The notes under the pieces are model-generated. The model did not search any database and was not told the origin of the DNA. It was given only the letters and a program-made list of their open reading frames with translations. Shown here one piece after another: positions 11,421-22,454 of a stretch of 64,000 bases of DNA; within the stretch, counting starts at the first letter, position 1, and every line of letters starts with the position of its first letter. Position numbers and translations under genes: made by a program. Source of the stretch: Eopsaltria australis (lineage: Eukaryota > Chordata > Aves > Passeriformes > Petroicidae); the NCBI GenBank assembly GCA_034509425.1, contig JAVTVJ010000771.1, positions 434,001 through 498,000 of the forward strand. The letters run 5' to 3'.

Positions 11421-14400
11421 CAATTCCTCTTGTGGTGGGACTCTGGGTCACTGTCAAGGCCATGAAAAATGGTTTTTCCACCTTATTCCTGCCATCTCTG
11501 CCGTGGTGGTGTTGTCTCTGTTGGTTTTGTAGCTGCATGTGGATGTGGGGTTCTCCCCACCTCGAGCTGCTCACGGGGACCCCTGGGTTCCTGCAGGGAC
11601 GCTTGGGGTATGGCTGATCTTGCACGTGGGCAAAGGGAACTGTATGCAACATTTCTCTTCTGGACCCAGGTTTTCTGCTGCTCCCAAGTTTCCCAAGTTC
11701 CTTCAAATCCCTTTGTTTTGGCTGAGGCTGTGGGTTTATGATTTGCAGCAGACTGAACTGAGGCGAGCACTAACAAGTTAAATCATGAGCTGTTCAAATA
11801 TCAGGTAATGACAGCTTTCACTCCTCTACCAGTCTGATAGACTGCTGGCCATCAGCCATGGGCTTCACCAAGCCCAGAGGTGCCCTGGTTGTTGTTTTGG
11901 TTTGCAAATCTCCTCAGCTTCAGGATACAAACCAATTTCAAGGAAAGGGATGAATATCTGTGGTTATGAACTCGGAAATCTGTGTCCATACAGAAAACCT
12001 CTCTCCATTGAAGACACTGGTAGCTGAGCCAGCAGTGATGAGGTGCTCAGCAGCTCATAAACTCAATGGTGCCCTTCATCTGAAGCCTGAGAGGAGCCTG
12101 GGCTCATCCTGGGCAGGTTGATGGTCATGGCAAGCATAGCACACACTGACAGCTCACATCCCTCTTCTGGGCTTCACTCATTTCCACCACTGCCCCCAGG
12201 CTGAGAGACCTGCTGGTTTACCCCAAGCAGTAAAGTTTCGTGCCCTTGAATCTAGATCCCTGCTGCTGGCAGCCTGCTGGGGCTTCCTTAGTGCTTCTAA
12301 GGATTTCTGATCTGCTTCTCCCTGAGGTGCTCCCCTTCCAAGGACAGGAGAGGATTTCACGTGCTTTGAGCTGGAGGGATGTGGCTAATTTGGAGCTTGA
12401 CATGTTACAAAAGTTTGGGGGTTTTTAATATAATTGTGATGTGACTCTGGGATGGTTTTTTTTTTTTCTGAAGCTTTCTCAAGTGCAGCATTCTGACCAC
12501 AGTTCTGGCTGCAAGTGTTTTTTAAAACCTTTCACTCTTGGAGCCACTCAGATCCTCAGGGCCAGGCCCTCATGAGTTCCATGGGAGGCCTGGATGCACC
12601 AGGATGGTGCCAGCAGGTGCAGGGGGATTCTGCTGGCCACAACTCCTGGAAGCTGGTGGTGAGTCCCAGCTCCTGCAGCACCTTCACATCACGCAGATAA
12701 GAGCACTACAAAAAGCAAGAGAACGTGGGTTGTTCCCTACTAGGGCAGGTTTGTCCCAGCAAGGCCTACACAGCATGGCCACAGATGCTTTAGGGTCACA
12801 CGACATCTTGGAGTGCTGTGAACTCCCTGGTTTTTATATCCTTTAGCTCACTTTTCAGCTCATTTTGTGTTCCTGTTTGTTAACACACGCGCTTGCCATC
12901 AGCTGTGCCATGCACATTTCACTGCCAGGGTAAATCTCTCATAGCAGCCCTGCACAAACACCTCTCCTTGTCCCCTCTGCTTCTCTTCAACACCCTGAAA
13001 CACCTTTGTTTAAATATCAGCCTGGAAAAAGAGGTTTCCTGGTGATAGAGTTGTCTCGTTATCAAGGATATCATCACAGCAGGGCTGAACTCATCAAGGA
13101 GGGACAAAATCTTTTGAAGATTGTCCAGGAAATGACCACTGTGAAGTGACCTCTGTCCCTTCAAAGGCCTGAGGTGCAGGGAAAAGCCAACAGGCAACTG
13201 ATTTTTTTTTTCTTGCTTGTCATTGTCATGAAAGTCTAGCCAGCTCAGAGTTTCATAATTGCCTCATGTAACCTGTCTGGAGATCCAGACAATATCTCCA
13301 GCATGTTATGGATGCACTAATGTTCACTGCTGCCTTTGCGTGCTCTAGAAACGTCAGGCTCCGTGCAATGGGAGCGCTGTGGTGTGGTATGAAACCTTGA
13401 CACAAACTGCATGCAGCTGAAACCACACTGCACCAGCACAAGCTGTTCATGCCACAGTGTTCAGAATGGCTTCATCTCACTTCTTTTAAAACCACCTATG
13501 TCCTCACGGTCAAAGACTCATGTACTAGACCTAGAACTGTCTCCTGGTAAATGCTGATGGGGGCATGCCAGACCCACACCAGTTTATACAGTGATTTTCA
13601 GGCTGAGTCCTCTCACAGCTCCACAGGTGTGTCTCACTGGTTATCTTGGAGATGTTCTTATCTTCAGCCTGGGGCAACTACCTGAACACCAAGGCACAGG
13701 GTTGGAATTCGATATGGTCATGCTGACACTTTCAGGGATGCAGGTTTGGCTCCCATATCCCTAACTGTGTCCTTTGAAAGCTGAGGCACGTGAAAATACT
13801 CCAGTTTTTGAAGAGGAGGAGGAGGAGGCTGTCAAGGAATACAAACAAGCTTTGCTAATCCACACATGCAGCAAACAGGGAGTTGTTCACCCAACCCTGC
13901 AGCACAGCCACTGTGAGACACTCACTGCAACTCATGCACTTCTTTGGAAGAAGCTACAAGAGGAAGCACATCTTCATGCAGGAAGTCCTGGACAGCCTGG
14001 CAGCCCCAGCAGATTTGGGCAGGGTGAGAGGTATTTGAAGACAACAGGCTCAGGATTGGGGTACTCCAAGGGATGGGAAGTGCCCTCTCACACCCGTGGC
14101 TTTGAGAGGATGGGAGCTGTGGGAGGACAGAACCCAGGAGTGGTTGACCCTGTGTGCTCTTTCCCATGGCTACAGTGGGAGATCAGGCTAGACAGCCCAT
14201 CAGTGTGACCTGGACAGGCATTTCCTAGGACTCTAATCCCAAGCTTTAAAGCCTTGAGAGAAATCTCCCTCTCTCTGATCAAAACTGAGGATTTGGAAGC
14301 TGAGAGGTAATACAGACAGAGGGAATTATCAGGAGGTTAAATAAGTGAAACCACACTGGTGTCCTCAATTTTTCTGCTCCTGATTCCTCTGCTGTGGCAA

Positions 14401-16183
14401 CATTCAAGCTTGAGTGTTTTCCTGCTGGGTGATGTCTCACCTTTCCTCACTGCAACACAGAGGTCGTGGTTTGTGGCTGAGGGCCCCACTGGTGGCAGTG
14501 ACCCAGAGAGGAATGAACAAGCTGAAGCCTCTGATTAAAAATGCCCCTGTGGGGAGGCAGGACATGCTTAACTGTGCCCTGGAGAGCTGTAGCTGCCTGG
14601 TGGCAGCTGAGCAAAGGGCAGCGTGATGCTGGGGGTCTCAGTCCTCTTATCTGCTTACCCACATTTGGGGAAATACAGGATGTAAGTTAGGGGGACCTTA
14701 ATATAGCTGGGACTGCAACCCTTTCTATCAAATTTCACTGCAACTTGAAGAAAGAGCAGTGAGAACACATCCATGGGGAGGGGCAAAACACTCTCTTAGG
14801 CCTCCTTACTGATGAAACCTTCCTGGGAATAAACCTTGTCTGGAGCGAGGCTTCACCCAGGGCTGCTCTGGAGGCTGCAGCCGCAGGGTGGCTGCACTGC
14901 TGGGGTGGCACTGCCTGCCTGCTGCCTGCACTGACACACAAACGTGCACAGGCTGCAGCTGCCAAGCACCTTGACCAGATGTGTCATCCAGGAGGGGCTG
15001 GAGGGGAGGGAGAAGCCCCAGCTGTGGGACAGAGACCCTGGCAGGCAGAGGCACCACTGGCCCAACCATGGAGAGACAGGGATGTTTATAAAGAGAGGCT
15101 GAGGCACTGCATTCCCCCCAAAAAGCAGGAAAGCATTATGGATGCTCGTGCCTGTAGAGTGCAAAGCAGGGGAGAGGTAAGGGGGCTGCATCCTGGGGTC
15201 AGGGCTGGAGGGGATGGGGACACAGAGCTGAGCTGCCTGCTGGAGGAGAGGGTGGGGATGGTGCTGCTTGGGAGTGTGCACAGAGAAAAGAGAAGGGCAT
15301 GGCTCCTGTGAGTGAGGGCTGGACTGTTGTGCTCCTTGGACATTCAGGCAACAGCAGCTCTGTTGGGAGACTGGGGAAGGTCCTCAGCATGCAAAGCCAG
15401 CTGCTCCAGCTGGCAGGTTTGGGAAAAGCCCTCAGAGCAGAGAGCAGGGTTTAGTGATACAATTCCCTGCATGAGGCCCTGGAGTGGAGGGGAAGGTGAG
15501 GGCACTTGCCAGGGAAAGCAAAGCTGGGCAGGCAGCTCTGTGCCAGACTGCTTCCACATTCAGACTCCAGCACTCAGTCTCCTCCTGGAGCATTGGCTCT
15601 TGGTCCCAGCCCTGCTTGCAGAGGGGGCTCTGCTCACTCAGCTCCCTCAGGCTCCTGGTCACAGGGGCGTGCCTGGAACAGTGGTGTCATGGTTTCAGTG
15701 ACACGTGGGTGAGCTCAGCTGTTGGGTGTAGATGAGGGATGGGTGGGCTGTCTGCTCTGTAGTTTTAAAGCTGACTTTTGTTTAGCTGTGACTGCATCAC
15801 CACCAGCTGGGAGCACCACGGCCCATGTGGATGCTTGAGGTCAGCAGTTTTCTGGTGTGCAGCTCCCTGGGGACACATGTCCTGATTTTGGGGTCTGAGG
15901 CCCGTGAGTTTGCTGTCTGCTGGCAGTCCTGCTGGACCAGTGCTGGTTATTGAGTTATCCCCTCTGGCTGTCCCTGAAACACTCCTGTGTGGCTTCCCAG
16001 GCAGCTGGTCCTTGAGATGGCACAGCTTCCTGCATCTTCATCAGCCCCTGGCACAGTCCTGCTCACAGAGAGGTTCGGGAAAGCATCACTGAGGCACCTC
16101 TAAAAAGTCCAGGGAGCCTTGTGGTCAACAGGAAGGTGAGCCTGAGCACAGGGGAAAGTCTCTGCACTGCCTTAGCAATGAAA
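11421..16183. other. Unique non-coding stretch
   Basis: No gene is recognised in this 4.8 kb. The part from about 14800 to 15720 is GC-rich with many CAG/CTGG words, giving long but featureless open frames on both strands. At 13020-13085 several GATA-type words (TGATAG, TTATCA, GATATC) fall within 50 bp. A donor-like GAG|GTAAGG ends at 15176/15177. No LTR or LINE similarity was noticed. Confidence 0.5.
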
Positions 16184-16197
16184 CTCTCTCTCTCTCT
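16184..16197. repeat. (CT)7 dinucleotide run
   Basis: Seven CT units at 16184-16197 run into a CCC-rich pyrimidine tract ending near 16206. It is a short simple repeat with no attributable function. Confidence 0.9.
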
Positions 16198-16204
16198 CCC
16201 TCCT

Positions 16205-16430
16205 CTGCTGGCATTTGACATGGAAACGATCCTGATTTATTCTGGAATAATAGGATGAAATGGTGCAAAGGAAAATTTTACACCGAGGATCGAGATAAAT
16301 TGCCCAAAGCAAAGTCAGCCAAGAGAAGGGAGGGGGAGCTGCATGGCTCTGCACACTCTGAGGAGCAAACATCGCGGTGAAAAATAAAAACGCTGGAAAC
16401 AACGAGATGCTGGCCAAGGAGAGCTGGCTG
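16205..16430. promoter_or_regulatory. Candidate conserved non-coding element
   Basis: This block combines AT-rich factor-like words (CTGATTTATTCTGG, TTTTACACC, GATAAATTG, AAAATAAAAACG) with scattered CpG. It sits between a simple repeat and a CpG-richer segment. No coding potential is apparent. The assignment rests on composition alone. Confidence 0.25.
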
Positions 16431-16682
16431 AAGTGAGGGAGGTGGATGCCGATCTTCTCACAGCCTCCGAGGAATTAGTGCCGCTTGGTGCAGGGCCTCC
16501 CAAAATCTCGCACCCCTCCTTGCCCCTCGCAGCCCGGCTGGCAGGGCAGACAGGGGCGGCAGCTCCCGGCAGAGGCTCCCGGAGGGTTTCTGACAGTCTG
16601 GCACCATCTGCTGGGGCTTCCCGGGACACGGAGCGGGCTCTGGAAGCGACGGCTCCTGGGGCTGTGCCGGGGAGCCGGACAT
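16431..16682. other. CpG-enriched non-coding stretch
   Basis: GC- and CpG-rich DNA lies between the candidate element and the CR1 fragment, with open frames on both strands that reflect composition rather than coding. It could be a small CpG island, but no TATA box, initiator or known promoter layout is evident. Confidence 0.4.
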
Positions 16683-16880
16683 CCCGAAATCACCGAGTCC
16701 TTCAGGCTGGGAAGGACCGATAAGGTCACCGAGCCCAGCATCGCCGTGCCCTCCGCTAAACCCAGCGCCACATCCACACACCTTCCAACACCTCCGGGGA
16801 TGGAGATTCTGTGATTCCCGGGACAGCCAGTTCCAGTCCCTAACTCCTCTTTCAGGGAAGAGAGTTCTCCTGGTACCCAT
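16683..16880 (-). mobile_element. CR1 LINE, 3'-terminal fragment (relatively CpG-rich)
   Basis: The plus-strand text carries the reverse complement of a CR1 3' end in the usual order. It has GAGTCCTTCAGGCTGGGAAG, then GCATCGCCGTGCCCTCCGCT, CCAGCGCCACATCCACACACC, CACCTCCGGGGATGG, ending in the CAGCCAGTTCCAGTCC and AGAGTTCTCCTGG words. The element is therefore in minus orientation with its 3' end at the left. It is about 200 bp long, 5'-truncated, and its right edge abuts the 11-bp minisatellite. It still contains many CpGs, unlike the other copies here. Confidence 0.88.
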
Positions 16881-16881
16881 T

Positions 16882-17132
16882 CCTGATCGGCACTTGATCG
16901 GTGCGTGATCATGGCGTGATGGATGTGTGATAGTCGTGTGATGATCGTGCAATCAATGTGTGATCGATGGAATTGTCTCATGATCCTCGCATGATCTTCT
17001 CACGATCTGCCGTGTGAATGGCTCATGATCAATGCGTGATGGGTGTGTGATCTCACCTGATCGCTGTGTGATCGGCAGCTGCTCTGCACACAATGGGCTT
17101 GTGATCAGCCCGTGTTCGACTCATGATCATCA
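16882..17132. repeat. Degenerate 11-bp minisatellite with TGATC core
   Basis: About 22 units of 11 bp lie head to tail, with consensus near YRTGATCNNYG. Examples are CGTGATCATGG at 16904, CATGATCCTCG at 16979, CATGATCAATG at 17024 and TGTGATCATT-like variants farther on. The TGATC core occurs 13 times. Units are in phase from 16882 to 16969. Phase then shifts by a 9-bp insert (16970-16978), a 1-bp gain at 17012 and a 1-bp loss near 17057, and holds again to 17132. The two units at 17078-17099 have lost the core but keep the spacing. This is not a known satellite to me. It begins where CR1 similarity stops. Confidence 0.85.
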
Positions 17133-18169
17133 GTGCTTGATGAGCTTCTGGTTAGCACATGATTGCTGTACCACAGCCACAAGATTGGCCTGGCACAGGC
17201 ACCTTCCCTGGGGTTCACATTTTTTGCCTGGCTTTGTCCATAGCATGAATTCACCCCTCTTAACCAGATTTTTCCTCACCACCCAGGTAAGTCCTTTTAG
17301 AGTTCCTGACTCTCTCACTAAAGCTCCCCACACGCAATAATTTCCTCTTGTTCTATTGCTTGTTAATTCACCCTCTCCTCCTCTTCCTGGTCACTGCCTT
17401 GCATCAGTGTGTCCTCAGTAGCCCAGTGGCAAAGGTGAATGAAGGCCCATTTTTACAGACCTGGGGTCGGCTTCCAGCTTGGGTCAACCTGGTGAGCCCT
17501 CACTGGTTCACCTGGTTTAGCCAAGGGACTGGGGCCATTCACATTTGGAGAAGGTGTCTGTCTTTTCTTGGGCCTGGCAAGGTCAACTTTTTTGCTTCTG
17601 GGTTTCCCTCATATCCTTTCCCTTTCTCCTGTTCGACTTCCTGGTTTGCTGCCCAAGCACTCTTGATCTGTGCTCCAAAGCTGGGTTAACACTGGGAAGG
17701 CATCCCAGGGCCACTGGGATAGGGAGGGTCCCAGGAATGATGGAGTGAACTAAGCTTTTCCTCTGCCAGATGGGCCCTGGGGGTGTCCCAGGGCTGGCAT
17801 TGCTCCCTCGGAGAGGTCTGGAAAGGAGCAGCAGCAAGGTGAGCACACACTGAGGAACCCTGGATCCCTGACTTGTGACCTGGCAGCAGGGGCTGGGCAC
17901 GGCTGTGTTTGCAGGAACCACCATCCTCTCTTCTGCCTGTACCCTGAGGTAGCTGGGCTGCAAGAACAGCTCTCAGTTACAGCCACACTGCCCCTTCCTG
18001 AATTTGCCCACATCTGCTGCATGAAGCTGTGCCTGGCCCCAGCCTCTGCCGCACACCAGCAGCAGACAGGAGATGTCCCGGATTCACACGCACTTGTCCT
18101 TATTAGAGGCGAAGCAGGGAGGGAGGGAGATGGAGAAAGGCAGAAGTCTGCCTCCAGCAAGACGGTCTG
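17133..18169. other. Unique non-coding stretch
   Basis: The first 35 bp hold out-of-phase TGATG/TGATT words that may be a decayed tail of the minisatellite. No gene is recognised in the rest. A short candidate exon within it is listed separately. Confidence 0.5.
17244..17286 (+). other. Candidate small exon with perfect donor, 43 bp
   Basis: A pyrimidine-rich acceptor (TTTTTTGCCTGGCTTTGTCC followed by ATAG, AG at 17242-17243) and a textbook donor CAG|GTAAGT after 17286 bracket 43 bp. The frame starting at the ATG at 17245 is open to the donor (14 codons). It could be a micro-exon or chance; there is no homology to support it. The donor alone is among the best matches to consensus in the window. 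Confidence 0.2.
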
Positions 18170-18300
18170 CACAAATGGACTGGCTTATAAATGAATGTAT
18201 AAGTTGAAATTGGCCTATAATGAGAGAGTTACTGAGAAAAAAGAGCTGTGCACTGCAAACCACTTAGGAATCGGAGATCTCGGTGCATTATGAGGAGCCA
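18170..18300. promoter_or_regulatory. Candidate conserved non-coding element
   Basis: A short AT-rich island has TTATAAATGAATG, GCCTATAATGAGAG and GTGCATTATGAGG words, with few CpG and no open frame. It resembles conserved non-coding DNA bound by homeodomain or MEF2-like factors. This is inference only. Confidence 0.25.
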
Positions 18301-21300
18301 GAGGGGCTCCTGTAAGCAGAGGCATCTCAGGTTGCTGTGAGCATTGACAGGCAAGCTAAGGCCAGTTATGCTGCCCACCCTGGAGTCCTTCACTCGCCCT
18401 GAATGCCTTCCCCAAAATGCATTCCCCTCTGATAAAACTGTGAGAGTACTGGGCTCTTGAAACTGCTGCTAAATGCTGTCATTAGAAGTGGTTTTATTTC
18501 AAGGCAGCTTTTACTAGTAATGGTTCTAGAGCCAGTTCTCCAGAGGAATATGGTTGTTTTAAGTGTTTGGATTTTTTTTTTTTTTTTCTAAAAATAAAGT
18601 AGTCTCCCAAGCCCACTGCTGTGGTTGAGCTTTGTGCTTACAGGCTTCTGTCGACAGCTGACTTGATGAATGAAGATGTGAGGGGAGAAGAGCTTTTCAA
18701 TGAGGGAAGGCTGTGCTTCCCAGGGCTGGAATGGTAAACAAGACGTAAGCAGTGATTGAAAACATGACTCCCTAACATATGCAGAATCAATTTCACCTTT
18801 TGAATTCCCTGAAACCAGAGAAGCTGGTGTGCCTCCATGCACGTAACCCGTGGATAATCCGATTGGGAAGCGTGTGAAGATTCAGGTTGCTCTGAACTAC
18901 GTGCAGCCAGGAGGTGTGGAAAGTTCAGCCTGCAATTTTCCTTCTTCCAACAGCCATCTGACCCCCAAAGCTGTAGCAACCCTTCCTAGCCAGGTGTGCA
19001 TGGTGGTGGCCTGCTCTCCTTGTTCTCCTTGCAGGGCTGCAGCCTCAGGGAAGCTGCTGCCATTCCCACAGCCTGACCTGGCGTCTCTCTCCCCGTGGTG
19101 GGAATGTATTAGCATATTTTCTCTCCTTACTGTCACATGCAGCTATAAAACCTGCTCTCAAACAATTGGCCTGGGAGCTTCCAGGGACCACTAATAGGAA
19201 AAGAAAAACAGCATCTATATAAAGAAAATCAGCCTCAACATTCAGCTGGCATTTCTCAAAGATGTAGGGCTTCAAACCTCCTCTGCAACAGGGAGGTCTT
19301 AGGCAATGGGAAGAAATGCCAAGCAAGGAGTAAGAGCCAGGAACAGCAGCAAACCTCCTGGGATGTCTGCTGGGTCCCATTTTCCCAGGGATACAGAGTG
19401 CAGACAGACATCAGCTCTCTGGAGTAATTTTTAAATGAGTTCTCCCATCAGAAGTGGTTCCCTGGCTCTTGCAGGATGAAAGGGGACCTGGAGGATGTTG
19501 GAGTGCATTGACCCAAAAGTGCACATCAAAGAGGATGCATTTGGTATCAGCCAGAAACCTGACAGAAATGTCTTTGTGGGTGCAAAACTCCCGTGGATAG
19601 ACGTGAAAAACCAAATTTCTCTGGCTATAACCTCTCCTGGGAATAGCTAACACAAAAGTGTGACTTTTTTCTTCAAAGTACAGCACATCCGTGTTTTCTG
19701 CCGAGGTCAGTTAGAGCTGTGGGAGATCAGAGGCTAATGAAAGATGAGTGCCTTGCTGTTGTCTTGCCTCCTGAAGTAGTGACTCTTTGTTTTCTGAGTT
19801 ACAGCCAAGCATTTGCTTGGGAGTCACGTGAAGAAGAACTCTTGTCTGCTTGAGCCGCGTCCCCAGGGCCAGGAGGCAACCAGCTGAAGGAAGAGAAAAG
19901 GGTGGCAGCTGCTTTGCTTGGCCACCTTTCCTCCACCCCATTCCCTATGCAGCAGAATCTCCTAGAGGGCATGATGCCCTCAGTTCCTGGGACTTGCTTG
20001 CCTTGGGGGTGCTTGCCCCTTGCCTCTTGGTTTCTCGAGGTGTTTCCTCTGCTCTGGTATTCCCACTGCTGTTTTTTTGTAGCAGAGCTGATGCCCAGGC
20101 TCACTCTCTCATTAAGTGATGTGACCCCCGAAATTGCTGCCTGTGTCTCTCCTGGCTGCTCTCACAAGGGCTGCCCTCCTCTCTTCCTGTCAGGGCACAA
20201 GGGAGGAAGGGATTTGCCTCAGCACTGATGTTTTTCTGCTCTTGGACATTCACTTAGGGGTGCAGCAGCACCTGGAAGAGCACAGTCCTCCCCCCAAACA
20301 CCAAGGGCCAAGCAATGCTTGTTGCTTGGCTCACACCACATCCTCCTGCTCCCCGTGCCAAGGCTGCTGTGTTTTTGTCACTGGGGGAGAGCCAGGCAGC
20401 TGTTTGCTGTATGACAGAGCCTGGCTGACATCCCAAAGTGTTTTGCTGCTTTCTTTCCTCTCCTGACAGACAGATGAGTTGGATCATTTGGCTGAAGGAG
20501 GTTTTTTCTAGCACCAGCCTCTCTAGTGGCAGCCTTGGTACAGGGCCATCCATTTGGCAGTGAAAGGAAGGCACCACCTTTCCCAGAACTGACACATCCA
20601 GCACTTCAGTCCCTTGGCTGGCATCAACCTCCTGAACTCCACCAACACTGGAGAGACCCCTGCACTGATGTCAGGTTGGGAGCTGCTGCCTTTTGCTCAA
20701 GGACAAATGAGGGGAGCCCCTGGCAGCCAAGGATTACTCAAACCTTGATGGAAAAGAGGTCCCCAACATGCCAGAATCAACTGTGGAGGAGCTTAACGCT
20801 TGCAATGCATTTCTGAGAAGTTGCTCTGCTTGTTACCATGCAAGGAAAAAGTCTGGAGGCCTGGCTTTGGCTACAGCCATGTATGGAAATCTGGAGCTGC
20901 AGCTGCTGCTGTTGAACCTAAGGGACAGGAGAGAATCTCTGTGAGGTTTTGGAGCATTTTAGGCAGGTTTTATCCTATTCTGTCCACAAGTTTAGTAACT
21001 GTGGTACCTGCAGGCACAGAAGGAGGGCAAAGCCCTTTTCCTGCACGTACAGCACTGGCAGGGGCTGTGCTCCTCAAAACTGGCCCTGTGATGTGTGCCC
21101 CTGGGAGAAAGGGGCCCTACAAGCCAGGGAAGGGCTGACTGCAGCTGTGAGCCATCCCTGGTGCATGCCAGTAGGAAATTTAACTAATGACTCTACCCTG
21201 AGCTGGCTTTTGTCACCTCAGCCTCCTGGCACAGGGGACTCAGGGCTCCAGGGCTCGGCACCTCCCTCCTGCTGCTGCTTGCAGGGCTGGAGGACAATGC

Positions 21301-22221
21301 CAGAGTGTCACAGGCTGATCCAAATGGCCAAAGACTGGACAGGCTTTAACACACGTTTTTAATGCTTTGTAAAGCCTCCCCTTCCCCAGGCTCCAGCCAC
21401 AGCTGCCTGACAGGCTCCCCTTTTGCAGCACCACAGAGCCTTGCCCATCTTGTGTTGGCCTGAGGAGCCCAAAGCATGTGAGTAGAACAAGCAGCAGAAC
21501 AGCCCAGAGGTTTTGGGTTTAAATGCAAGTGGAAAGCATTTAACCAGCCTCCATTCAGGAATTCTAGAAGTTGGACACCAGCTTGGCCCTGCTGCAGTCT
21601 GCTCCTCTGCAGCCTTTGCCTTGCACCACTGCTCCATGGCTGGCACCCAGAAATGGCCATACAATTGGATGGGATGTGTTGTTTCTCTGCTGGGAGCAAG
21701 AGGCAGGGCCCTTTCCAGGGACCACGTGTGTGACACATGGCTCTCTGCCCTTCTGTGCTAACTTTGTTCCAGCCTGGTTTCCCTCTGAATGACAGCGCTC
21801 AGACAGCAGAAATCCAGAGGAGAATCTCACCTGCTACACTTCCTCCTGCCTTTCTGGAGCTTTTTGCACAGGGTTTGGGACCTGTAGCTGCTCCTGAGTT
21901 GCCAGGGAGCCTGTCAGTCCCTGGAGATGTGTCCCCTTTTGCTATGCCCTGGTGGGACAGGGGCTGAGCTGTGCTGTGGGGTAAAGGCAGTGTTTTGTGT
22001 TTGCAACTGGGAAAACAGCAGGAGAAAGGAGGAAACCCCAGCTCTCACGAAACACTGATAGGAAGGTAGGACAAATGAATCTCTGCCTCACATGTGGGTG
22101 TTGGGTGTGGCAGTACTAACAGGTGAGGGCACTAATCAATGTAAAGCCTTTCATCAATACAAAGGGCGTGTGGGCTTGTACCCTTATTGGGAGTAAAGTT
22201 TGTGCCTGCTGGTGGTTCAAA
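18301..22221. other. Unique non-coding stretch
   Basis: No gene is recognised. It contains a 16-base T run (18572-18587) followed at once by AAAATAAAG. The rest is unremarkable unique sequence with chance open frames. Confidence 0.5.
18572..18587. repeat. Poly(T) run of 16 bases
   Basis: Sixteen consecutive T residues precede CTAAAAATAAAG. On the minus strand this is a poly(A) stretch, but no retroposed body with such a tail is recognisable on its left side. Confidence 0.9.
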
Positions 22222-22454
22222 GCTGTGTTAGAGAAAGTTTAGGGCACTGGAAAGCATTTCTTTACAGAAGGGGCAGTCGAGCACTGCAATAGGCTTCTTA
22301 GAGTGGTTGATGCCCCGTCCCTGTCTGTGTTTAAAAGGCATTTAGACAATCCCCTTAATATCATGCTTTATCCTTTGGTGAGCCCTGAAGTGGTCAGGCA
22401 GTTGGACTAGGTGATCCTTTTATGTCTCTTACAACTGAAACACTCTATTCTAAT
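22222..22454 (+). mobile_element. CR1 LINE, 3'-terminal fragment with intact ORF2 tail
   Basis: The plus frame from 22258 to the TAG at 22408-22410 is uninterrupted. It reads FFTEGAVEHCNRLLRVVDA, then PSLSVFKRHLDN and onwards for 50 residues, a clear match to the C-terminal end of CR1 ORF2 ('FFT..AVEHWNRLPREVVDAPSLSVFKRHLDNAL'). The conserved Trp of 'HWNRL' is Cys here, and one residue of 'REVV' is missing. The CR1 3' untranslated region follows (GTTGGACTAGGTGATCC, then CTCTATTCTAA, near the expected ATTCTATG-type terminus). It is 5'-truncated at about 22222. Confidence 0.92.

Noticed and set aside
15686..15710. TGTCATGGTTT word resembling an avian ERV LTR start
   Set aside because: The match is about 11 bases and the downstream sequence does not resemble any LTR I recognise.
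17032..17340. 102-codon plus frame over the minisatellite
   Set aside because: Most of it is the translated 11-bp repeat. Only its last 43 bp has splice-like context and is listed separately.
18572..18600. Poly(T) next to AATAAA as evidence of a processed pseudogene
   Set aside because: No gene-like body is recognisable on the relevant side and no target-site duplication is seen.
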